Origin: an uncultured Eubacteriales bacterium
GTDB lineage: Bacteria > Bacillota > Clostridia > Oscillospirales > Acutalibacteraceae
Length of the DNA stretch: 7,060 nucleotides
Assembly: GCA_934718145.1 (NCBI GenBank)
Contig: CAKUZC010000056.1
Coordinates: 1 to 7,060, forward strand
Reading direction: 5' to 3'
Part shown: positions 1 through 3,851 of the stretch, piece by piece
How the letters are laid out: each line of letters begins with the position of its first letter
Numbering within the stretch: position 1 is the stretch's first letter
Translations under genes and position numbers: made by a program
Notes under the pieces: generated by a model
The model's database searches: none
What the model was told of the DNA's origin: nothing
What the model saw: only the letters and a program-made list of their open reading frames with translations

Positions 1-77
1 CAAATGTCAGATTTACTAATTCCTGAATTGTAACGAATCCAATTGTTAAACGCCAGTATCTCTGCTAAATAGTTCAC
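1..77 (-). CDS. Probable replication initiation / DnaD-like protein, N-terminal fragment
   Basis: Only the first 25 codons are in the window, and the gene continues past the left edge. It starts with GTG at 77-75, six bases after a strong SD (AGAGGTGG, 91-84). The peptide begins MNYLAEILAFNNWIRYN (GTG read as Met). This resembles the opening of winged-helix, DnaD-type replication proteins of Gram-positive phages and integrative elements, which typically start MNYLxExxAFxxWxxxN. It follows the SSB gene on the same strand after a 27-nt gap, so the two are probably one early replication operon. The assignment rests on a short N-terminus plus context. The coding call is stronger than the functional call. 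Confidence 0.5.
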   Translation of the reverse strand, partial: MNYLAEILAFNNWIRYNSGISKSDI

Positions 78-104
78 TTTTTTCCACCTCTTTGTTTTAA
101 ACTT

Positions 105-494
105 TTAAAAAGGCAAGTCATCAAGTAATTCTTCGCTTGCTTTTTCAATTTCTTGCTCTGTGATGATTTCGCGGATAATAAATCCTTTGTAATATTTTCC
201 GTCAACTTCTTTTGAATAATATTTTGCCGTGAGCCAAATCTCATCTTTTGGCTTATATTCTTTTGCAATTCTTTTTGCTGTTTCTCCAAAAGCACAGCAT
301 TCCGCAAATGTAGGCTTATTCCATTGTCCTGTTATGTCGTCTTTTCCGTTGCTTATTTGAAGTAAAAATTTAATGCCGTTCGATTTTATTTCCTTGAAGT
401 CATCATAAATTCTACCTCTAAAAATCACCGTGTTTACATAGCAGTTTCCGCTATATACCATTTTTTCATCATCATAAATTTTTGTTGTTTTCAT
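105..494 (-). CDS. ssb: Single-stranded DNA-binding protein (phage/ICE type)
   Basis: This 129-residue protein should coat single-stranded DNA during replication of the host element and recruit partner enzymes through its tail. An OB-fold-like core spans about residues 12-112, with alternating hydrophobic strands such as MVYSGNCYVNTVIFRGRI and an FxECCAFGETAKRIA segment. It ends in an acidic tip, EELLDDLPF, matching the conserved SSB C-terminal peptide (DDDIPF in Escherichia coli) that binds replication and repair proteins. The ATG at 494-492 has a good SD (GAGGAG, about 8 nt upstream). It is shorter than chromosomal SSBs (about 150-180 residues) because the glycine/glutamine-rich linker is missing, which is usual for phage and ICE SSBs. 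The start of a replication protein lies just downstream. Confidence 0.85.
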   Translation of the reverse strand: MKTTKIYDDEKMVYSGNCYVNTVIFRGRIYDDFKEIKSNGIKFLLQISNGKDDITGQWNKPTFAECCAFGETAKRIAKEYKPKDEIWLTAKYYSKEVDGKYYKGFIIREIITEQEIEKASEELLDDLPF

Positions 495-625
495 ATTCGA
501 TTTCTCCTCTAAACTTTTTATTTTTACTTCTACTCTTGGAATTTCTGAGTATTTCTTTTCAAAACTTAATTTGCAAATATATTAACAGTTAATAACACTA
601 ATTCCATTTTCCTTTCTTGCTTAAT

Positions 626-763
626 TTATTTTTTTGGTTTTATTCTTTGGCATACAATTCTAAAAGCCTCTAAAGTCTTTCTTTCCAAATCTCTTATTTC
701 TTTGCCTTGATATACTAAAACACAAATTAAAATAAAAATTATTGATAATAAAAATATTTGCAT
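626..763 (-). CDS. Small single-pass membrane protein, 45 residues
   Basis: The ATG at 763-761 sits 9 nt after GAAAGGAG, which fixes this start. A longer reading from TTG at 811 would begin inside a hairpin and has no SD. Residues 2-18 form one very hydrophobic segment (QIFLLSIIFILICVLVY). A charged tail follows (GKEIRDLERKTLEAFRIVCQ), probably an amphipathic helix, and the protein ends RIKPKK. I do not recognise the family. Size and layout are compatible with a small phage membrane protein or a type I toxin-like peptide, but nothing proves either. It lies directly after the attenuator-like hairpin at 783-820 and upstream of ssb on the same strand. Confidence 0.6.
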   Translation of the reverse strand: MQIFLLSIIFILICVLVYQGKEIRDLERKTLEAFRIVCQRIKPKK

Positions 764-782
764 TACTTTTTGCTCCTTTCTT

Positions 783-820
783 AAATAAAAAAATCGCCAT
801 GATTTTTTCAAGACGATTTT
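783..820 (-). terminator. Minus-strand intrinsic terminator / candidate attenuator
   Basis: Read on the minus strand, arms 820-809 and 801-790 form a 12-position stem with one U-U mismatch and one G-U pair. The loop is 7 nt. A run of seven T residues ends the element. It lies only a few bases upstream of the SD of the small membrane protein gene and heads the ssb operon. It could therefore end a short leader RNA or act as an attenuator for the operon. Its left arm carries CTTGAAA (811-805), a heptamer also found at 941-935 and able to pair with TTCAAG at 914-909. Confidence 0.6.
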
Positions 821-822
821 GT

Positions 823-850
823 TTGATTATTTTTTACTTTGTGATATACT
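823..850 (+). promoter_or_regulatory. Candidate sigma-A promoter with extended -10, plus strand
   Basis: TTGATT (823-828), a 16-nt spacer, then TATACT (845-850) preceded by TG (842-843) as an extended -10. A transcript would start near 857 and run to the terminator at 975-1002. No convincing plus-strand gene lies in between, so this promoter would make a noncoding RNA of about 145 nt. Confidence 0.45.
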
Positions 851-961
851 ATTCATTAGAGACTGTGAAAATCTGTCGGATAACTCTTTTTGTAAACATT
901 GTAGTTGGCTTGAAGTCTCATTGTCACTTAGTTCTTTCAAGTCCCTATTGGTTATCCGCAC
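827..961 (-). CDS. Doubtful 44-residue leader ORF
   Basis: A minus-strand frame opens at GTG 961 (or TTG 964) and stops at 829-827, seven bases before the terminator at 820-783. The peptide is hydrophilic, with segments such as RITNRDLKELSDNETSSQLQ and ending SISQSKK, and looks protein-like. However, no SD precedes either start, and the frame lies wholly inside a region with long inverted repeats and a plus-strand terminator at its start. It may be a leader peptide, a decayed gene, or a chance frame in a structured RNA. Confidence 0.22.
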   Translation of the reverse strand: MRITNRDLKELSDNETSSQLQCLQKELSDRFSQSLMNSISQSKK

Positions 962-1002
962 CAATAATAAAGTTAGTCGATTATTATATAGTCGGCTTTT
1001 TT
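959..1002 (+). repeat. 44-bp direct repeat, copy 1 (carries a terminator)
   Basis: Matches 2479-2522 at 41 of 44 positions (differences at 967, 986 and 991). The two copies bracket the barnase/barstar cassette in the same orientation. Similarity stops at both ends of the repeat, so it is a discrete unit and not part of a longer duplication. Confidence 0.85.
975..1002 (+). terminator. Intrinsic terminator in repeat copy 1
   Basis: A 9-bp stem (975-983 with 989-997, G-U pairs included) with a 5-nt loop is followed by six T residues (997-1002). It works only on the plus strand because no T-run follows in the other direction. No plus-strand gene feeds it from the left, so it ends either the candidate RNA at 857-1002 or a former operon that has since been lost. 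Confidence 0.8.
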
Positions 1003-1011
1003 GTTTGTAAT
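983..1011 (-). promoter_or_regulatory. Candidate minus-strand promoter for the ssb-operon leader
   Basis: ATTACA (1011-1006), a 17-nt spacer, then TATAAT (988-983). The -10 matches the consensus exactly and the -35 matches 4 of 6. Transcription would start near 976 and run left through the inverted repeats to the hairpin at 820-783. The -10 overlaps the terminator loop of the opposite strand, so the match could be partly fortuitous. Confidence 0.35.
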
Positions 1012-1027
1012 AAAATTTTATTATAAT
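1001..1027 (+). promoter_or_regulatory. Weak candidate promoter of the toxin cassette
   Basis: TTGTTT (1001-1006) and a perfect TATAAT (1022-1027) are separated by only 15 nt, shorter than ideal. It sits between the upstream terminator and the toxin gene, where a promoter is needed because the terminator blocks read-through. No better match was seen in 1003-1115. Confidence 0.3.
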
Positions 1028-1066
1028 TGTTTTAATAAGATCAAATTATATTAGTTTTCTTTATTG

Positions 1067-1094
1067 TTATGAAAGGAATTTTTCCTTAGCATAA
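1067..1094 (+). promoter_or_regulatory. Hairpin in the toxin 5' leader
   Basis: Outer arms TTATG (1067-1071) and CATAA (1090-1094) enclose AAGGAA (1073-1078) paired with TTCCTT (1082-1087), with a 3-nt T loop. It lies just upstream of the toxin SD (TGGAGG). As RNA it could influence toxin translation, and as DNA it could be an operator. It is not a terminator because no T-run follows. Confidence 0.4.
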
Positions 1095-1115
1095 TTATGG
1101 AGGCTGAAAATTAAT

Positions 1116-1715
1116 ATGTACATTAAGAAATTTTACGGTTATGTGATAAGTGAAAGAGACACAATATATGATGTTATTAAGGGTTTACTCGACACTTATA
1201 ATCCCCCAACAACAGAAAGTAAAAATTGGAAACATTGGGTAACAGATGTAAATCTTAAGACTTGTGGAGAATGTATGAATTTGAATGGTAAAATTTATTC
1301 TATCGAAGATACTGATTTTGAAGAACCACCACTTCATCCAAATTGCAGATGTGAAGTATTGCCAATGAAATCAGTTATTGCCGGGAATGCAACAAAAGAA
1401 GGAAAAAATGGTGCTGATTTCTGGATGAAGTATATCGGAAGATTGCCGGATTATTATATTTCTGAGAGTGATTTAAAGACTTTGGGATGGAAACATGGTA
1501 AGCCCCCTAAAAGGTTTGCACCCAATAAAATGGCTGCTATGGGTATCTATCAAAATAAAAACAAACACCTTCCAGATGAACTAGGTAGAGTATGGTATGA
1601 AGCCGATATAAATTATTATGAAGGTAAAAGAAATCTTCATCGTTTAGTTTGGTCAAACGATGGGCTGATATTTGTAACATACGATCATTATGAGACATTT
1701 TATGAAATAATTTAA
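1116..1715 (+). CDS. MuF-like / barnase fusion ribonuclease toxin
   Basis: A 199-residue protein in two parts. Residues about 46-84 carry the C-terminal signature of MuF/SPP1 gp7 minor head proteins: C50xxC53, a NGKIY turn, then PPLHPNCRCE with C77 and C79. Residues about 101-199 match barnase (LPDYYI at 110-115, LGW at 123-125, YEADINY at 161-167, DHYETF at 190-195). Barnase catalytic residues Glu73, Arg83, Arg87 and His102 correspond to E162, R172, R176 and H191, all present. It should cleave single-stranded RNA and be neutralised by the barstar encoded 15 nt downstream. SD TGGAGG lies 12 nt before ATG. MuF-linked polymorphic toxins are known from Bacillota temperate phages; here the head-protein part is very short, so this looks like an orphan toxin cassette. 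Positions equivalent to barnase Lys27, Arg59 and Glu60 are changed (E117, K148, N149). Confidence 0.88.
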   Translation: MYIKKFYGYVISERDTIYDVIKGLLDTYNPPTTESKNWKHWVTDVNLKTCGECMNLNGKIYSIEDTDFEEPPLHPNCRCEVLPMKSVIAGNATKEGKNGADFWMKYIGRLPDYYISESDLKTLGWKHGKPPKRFAPNKMAAMGIYQNKNKHLPDELGRVWYEADINYYEGKRNLHRLVWSNDGLIFVTYDHYETFYEII

Positions 1716-1730
1716 AGGGAAGAAGTTATT

Positions 1731-2030
1731 ATGAAAAACAACGATAAAAAAGTAATAAAGTTAGATTTAACAGGATGCAAAACTTGGTGGGATTACCATG
1801 AAAGAATAAGATTGGCATTTGATTTTCCGGAATGGTATGGTAAAAACTGGGATGCTTTCTGGGACCTGCTTAGAACATGTTATGATATAGGCAAAGTAGA
1901 AATAACAGGAGAATATACATTAAAAAAAGAATTTAATGAGTATATAAAAATGACGCATGAAATTTTCGATGACAATATAATCCATCAAGCTGAATTGGGA
2001 GAAAAATTTGAATACGAAGTAATAGACTAG
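1731..2030 (+). CDS. Barstar-family ribonuclease inhibitor (immunity protein)
   Basis: This 99-residue protein is the cognate immunity or antitoxin for the upstream barnase. It keeps the barstar core: LDLTGC strand (11-16), HERIRLAFDFPEWYGKNWDAFWDLL (23-47). Barstar Asp35, Trp38 and Asp39, which plug the barnase active site, correspond to D41, W44 and D45. The start has SD AAGGGAAG just after the toxin stop, so the two genes are co-transcribed, which is usual for toxin-immunity pairs. Cytoplasmic, with no signal peptide. It is about ten residues longer than Bacillus barstar. Confidence 0.92.
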   Translation: MKNNDKKVIKLDLTGCKTWWDYHERIRLAFDFPEWYGKNWDAFWDLLRTCYDIGKVEITGEYTLKKEFNEYIKMTHEIFDDNIIHQAELGEKFEYEVID

Positions 2031-2096
2031 CATATTTATGCTGGTATAATATTTGTAGCATACAATCAATATGCAACATTTTACGAAATAATTTAA
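2031..2096 (+). pseudogene. Duplicated tail fragment of the barnase gene
   Basis: Directly after the barstar stop, one frame encodes AGIIFVAYNQYATFYEII followed by TAA. It matches the toxin C-terminus DGLIFVTYDHYETFYEII. The catalytic DHY has become NQY. The next gene relic follows at the same spacing as in the intact pair, so toxin tail plus barstar was duplicated as a unit, or an older toxin-immunity pair lost most of its toxin. Confidence 0.8.
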
Positions 2097-2110
2097 GAGG
2101 AGAATTTACT

Positions 2111-2407
2111 ACGGAAAATAAAAAAGTAATAAATTTGGATTTAGCGGGATGTAAGTATCTAAATGAAATTCACGAACGAATTAGAGAAGCATTCGACTTT
2201 CCAGAATGGTATGGGAAAAATTGGGATGCTTTCTGGGATTTATTATAGAGCGAATGCGATGCTGATAAGGTTGAGATATTAGGCGAATCAACTCTACCTG
2301 AAAAATTCAAACATGACATAGAAACTATGCATAGAGTTTTTGAAGATAACAAAAATGAACATAATAAATATGGATGGAAATCGCTTGATTTTGAAATAAT
2401 AAATTAA
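2111..2407 (+). pseudogene. Second barstar gene, inactivated
   Basis: The frame from 2111 to the TAA at 2405-2407 encodes a 98-residue barstar homologue. It shares KKVI-LDL-GCK, HERIR-AFDFPEWYGKNWD and AFWDLL with the intact copy, and about KVEI-GE later. It carries two defects. The start codon is ACG, 8 nt after a perfect SD (GAGGAG, where ATG is expected). TAG at 2246-2248 interrupts the frame at codon 46, where the intact gene has AGA. The remainder is in frame up to FEIIN, so decay is recent. No other good start lies near the SD. Confidence 0.88.
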
Positions 2408-2478
2408 AAAAGTAACCATTACTATTAGTTAAAAAGGGTTTAAATACTGAATTTCTCTGTATCCTATAAGACAAGTCA

Positions 2479-2522
2479 CACCAATATTAAAGTTAGTCGA
2501 TTATTGTATAATCGGCTTTTTT
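2479..2522 (+). repeat. 44-bp direct repeat, copy 2 (carries a terminator)
   Basis: The second copy of the repeat at 959-1002, 41 of 44 identical, same orientation. It closes the toxin-immunity cassette on the right. Confidence 0.85.
2495..2522 (+). terminator. Intrinsic terminator of the toxin-immunity operon
   Basis: A stem of 10 bp with one G-U pair (2495-2504 with 2508-2517) has a tight loop and ends in six T residues (2517-2522). It ends transcription from the barnase/barstar genes. Its base changes relative to copy 1 keep the stem paired, indicating selection for the hairpin. Confidence 0.85.
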
Positions 2523-2573
2523 CTTGCGAAAATTCAAGAAATTAAATATTTTATATTATTTTTATGAAAATGC

Positions 2574-2602
2574 TTGACTTTATATACATATATATATAAT
2601 AT
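2574..2602 (+). promoter_or_regulatory. Strong sigma-A promoter, left twin of a matched pair
   Basis: TTGACT (2574-2579) is followed by TAATAT (2597-2602) at 17 nt or TATAAT (2595-2600) at 15 nt. An alternating TA tract fills the spacer. About 40 bp (2573-2613) match the promoter at 5088-5045 on the other strand, apart from a 2-bp gap in the spacer. Just downstream, TGTATTT and AAATACA (2606-2621) form a perfect inverted repeat near the expected start of transcription, a likely operator. Confidence 0.75.
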
Positions 2603-2645
2603 TACTGTATTTTGAAATACAACTAAAAATAATGAGGTAAAAATT

Positions 2646-2774
2646 ATGTCAAGTGAAAAAGATGAATCAAACTACACGTTATGTAAATTTTCGAAGTTTA
2701 TTAAAGAAATATACCTTAGAAAAATTTTTTCAGAGCAATTAAAGTACCAAAAACAAAAGAAGACATCAAAATAG
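2646..2774 (+). CDS. Small hydrophilic protein, 42 residues, unknown
   Basis: ATG at 2646 follows a good SD (TGAGGT, 7-8 nt) and a strong promoter, so it is likely translated. The peptide starts MSSEKDESNYTLCKFSKF, is rich in lysine, and ends KYQKQKKTSK. I do not recognise it. It has no membrane segment. It is the first gene of the unit leading through the parS-like palindrome to the 184-residue protein, and could be a DNA- or RNA-binding peptide, a leader peptide, or a truncated gene. Confidence 0.55.
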   Translation: MSSEKDESNYTLCKFSKFIKEIYLRKIFSEQLKYQKQKKTSK

Positions 2775-2789
2775 ATACTTATTACATCA

Positions 2790-2805
2790 TGTTTCACGTG
2801 AAACA
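2790..2805. promoter_or_regulatory. parS: parS-type ParB binding site
   Basis: TGTTTCACGTGAAACA is a perfect 16-bp palindrome, 18 bp with the flanking A and T. It fits the conserved parS consensus of Bacillota (TGTTNCACGTGAAACA), the loading site for ParB/Spo0J. Such sites cluster near the chromosome origin and also occur on plasmids. Here it lies between two co-oriented genes of an unrecognised module. No parA or parB is in the window, so binding would rely on a ParB encoded elsewhere. Chance occurrence of the complete palindrome is very unlikely. Confidence 0.85.
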
Positions 2806-2876
2806 TTTGAGAGTTATATGCATAATTCTTTGAGATAAAGAAAAACTTAAATATATGAAAGGAGAGGAATAACACT

Positions 2877-3431
2877 ATGAAAATACCAGAAAAAGCAGCC
2901 CAACATTTTGTTTACGGAACTTATTACATTAAAAAAGATGAAAGTAAAAACGTACATTCTATTTCTGTAAAAGGCAATACAATTAAAATAATGATTAAAG
3001 ATGGTGAAAAACCGATTACTGGAGAATTTAAGGATGTAGCAATTGAAAAAAACGGACCAGAACTGATTTTAAAACCCAGTTCGCAAGATGGTGTTGAGTC
3101 GATAATGGACTTTGCTAAAGAGTTAAAAAAACGTAAAGACAAAAGTAAAAAAGAGTATTTTAAATTTCAATATTCAGGTATACATGTAAGTGATATTCAA
3201 ACATTACGCACAAAATCGGGAATTTTTACTGTAAAAAGGAGTGGTCAAAATCTAGATGAAAATGATATTCAAGTTGCTTCACCAGACGATTTTTACCAAA
3301 AATTATTAACAACCGAATATCAAAACAATGGAAATAAATTAAAAAAAGTTAAAGTAGAAAATGGAAACGAAAAAATTATTTTAGAGGTAACTAGTAGAGG
3401 TAGTGATGTTGTGTTAGTACCTTCTAAATAA
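2877..3431 (+). CDS. Unknown protein, 184 residues, beta-rich
   Basis: ATG at 2877 follows a strong SD (GAAAGGAGAGG, about 9 nt). I do not recognise the family. The protein is soluble, very rich in Lys, Glu and Asp, and has no signal peptide or membrane segment. Alternating strands at about residues 14-66 (YGTYYIKKDE, HSISVKGNTIKIMIKDGEK, ELILKPS) are followed by a basic helix at 77-92 (DFAKELKKRKDKSKKE). A second strand-rich part ends VTSRGSDVVLVPSK. The ELILKPS and DVVLVPSK endings suggest, weakly, two related beta units. It shares the transcription unit with the 42-residue gene and lies 71 bp after the parS-like site. Confidence 0.85.
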   Translation: MKIPEKAAQHFVYGTYYIKKDESKNVHSISVKGNTIKIMIKDGEKPITGEFKDVAIEKNGPELILKPSSQDGVESIMDFAKELKKRKDKSKKEYFKFQYSGIHVSDIQTLRTKSGIFTVKRSGQNLDENDIQVASPDDFYQKLLTTEYQNNGNKLKKVKVENGNEKIILEVTSRGSDVVLVPSK

Positions 3432-3501
3432 GAAATACAGGAATTAAAATCGTATCTGTATTGTAAATGTTCATATTAATTAAAATTTTAAAAATGTACT
3501 A

Positions 3502-3530
3502 TTGTAAAAACAGTGTAGGAGTGATATAAT
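3502..3530 (+). promoter_or_regulatory. Extended -10 sigma-A promoter upstream of a candidate small RNA
   Basis: TTGTAA (3502-3507), a 17-nt spacer, and a perfect TATAAT (3525-3530) preceded by TG (3522-3523). Transcription would start near 3537 and reach the terminator at 3699-3728. Nothing longer than a short relic frame is coded between them. Confidence 0.5.
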
Positions 3531-3606
3531 AATAAGAGGCAATGCGAGATATTTGGATAATCCTAAGTTGGTGGATGATATTTTGAAGCAAAAGTTGTCG
3601 AATTAA
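3508..3606 (+). pseudogene. Possible C-terminal relic of a lost gene
   Basis: An open frame without a usable start runs to TAA at 3604-3606. Its last 23 residues, RGNARYLDNPKLVDDILKQK and LSN, read like the end of a real protein, with a helix-like VDDILKQKL. No ATG/GTG with an SD opens it, and a promoter-like TATAAT lies inside it. It may be the tail left by a deletion. I cannot name the parent family. The same bases may serve the candidate small RNA. Confidence 0.33.
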
Positions 3607-3728
3607 TTAATAGCAGTGATTTATATTTTATCCAAATAATAATCCTTTGCCGGTCTCCTGAGGTTTAATTTATACACTCCTATGAATTAAAGATCTTTCC
3701 CACATATATTAAGTATGTGGGGCTTTTT
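3537..3728 (+). ncRNA. Candidate small RNA with CTCCT loops, about 190 nt
   Basis: It runs from the extended -10 promoter to an intrinsic terminator. TATTTGGATAA (3550-3560) pairs perfectly with TTATCCAAATA (3628-3638), 11 bp. An 11-bp hairpin at 3664-3674/3681-3691 (one G-U) shows the loop CACTCC. Two CTCCT motifs (3655-3659 and 3677-3681) are complementary to Shine-Dalgarno sequences, a feature of several Gram-positive regulatory RNAs. Alternatively this could be the 3' untranslated region of the gene ending at 3431, since no clear terminator separates them. Confidence 0.38.
3699..3728 (+). terminator. Intrinsic terminator, plus strand
   Basis: CCCACATA (3699-3706) pairs with TATGTGGG (3714-3721) in an 8-bp perfect stem with a 7-nt loop, followed by TTTTT (3724-3728). 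It ends the candidate small RNA and read-through from the 184-residue gene. Confidence 0.85.
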
Positions 3729-3732
3729 ATGC

Positions 3733-3774
3733 AAAAAAAGCTCTTCCAAAGCATTAATTTTACTCTGGAAAAGC
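3733..3774 (-). terminator. Intrinsic terminator of the 387-residue gene, minus strand
   Basis: On the minus strand a 9-bp stem with one G-U pair (3774-3766 with 3748-3740) is followed by seven T residues (3739-3733). It lies 77 bp after the stop codon at 3852 and back to back with the plus-strand terminator, so the two convergent units are cleanly separated. Confidence 0.8.
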
Positions 3775-3851
3775 ACAAAATTATTTTTCATCACTATCGA
3801 AATTTACAATTTAAAATAATTTTTTAATGTTTTGTCGGTTTATTAATATCT

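Larger units (their letters stand above)
857..1002 (+). ncRNA. Candidate structured antisense RNA, about 145 nt
   Basis: It is bounded by the extended -10 promoter at 823-850 and a strong intrinsic terminator at 975-1002. Two nested inverted repeats would fold it. CGGATAAC (877-884) pairs with GTTATCCG (951-958), 8 bp perfect. GGCTTGAA (907-914) pairs with TTCAAGTC (936-943), 8 bp with one G-U. It is fully complementary to the leader of the minus-strand ssb operon, whose candidate promoter is at 983-1011. The arrangement resembles countertranscripts that control plasmid replication by attenuation. The RNA is inferred from DNA signals only. Confidence 0.4.

Noticed and set aside
495..570. Open frame continuing upstream of ssb without a stop, and a 13-codon ATG frame near 608
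   Set aside because: The extension has no start codon before a TAA near 578-580, and SSBs do not need it. The 13-codon frame has an SD-like GAAAGGA but is too short to support as a gene.
764..811. N-terminal extension of the small membrane protein (TTG at 811)
   Set aside because: It begins inside the terminator stem and has no SD, while ATG at 763 has GAAAGGAG at ideal distance.
819..1010. Plus-strand 63-codon frame and the overlapping 742-1026 frame
   Set aside because: Starts lack an SD, and the frames run through a minus-strand terminator, inverted repeats and the plus-strand terminator. Composition is Leu/Ser/Phe-rich as expected for AT-rich shadow frames.
2246..2248. Amber codon as recoding (readthrough or pyrrolysine) in the second barstar
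   Set aside because: The start codon is also lost, and no recoding signal or matching tRNA is visible, so pseudogene decay is the simpler reading.
2581..2600. TA dinucleotide tract as a replication origin or microsatellite
   Set aside because: It is explained as the promoter spacer and -10, and is conserved in the twin promoter at 5059-5081. There are no iterons or DnaA boxes around it.
2672..2875. Minus-strand 67-codon frame across parS
   Set aside because: It is antisense to the 42-residue gene with its good SD. It has no convincing SD of its own, and its Phe/Ile-rich content is typical of a shadow.
3434..3462. AATACAG/CTGTATT inverted repeat as terminator of the 184-residue gene
   Set aside because: It has only 7 bp, a 15-nt loop and no T-run after it. 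It may be part of a 3' end structure but does not qualify as an intrinsic terminator.
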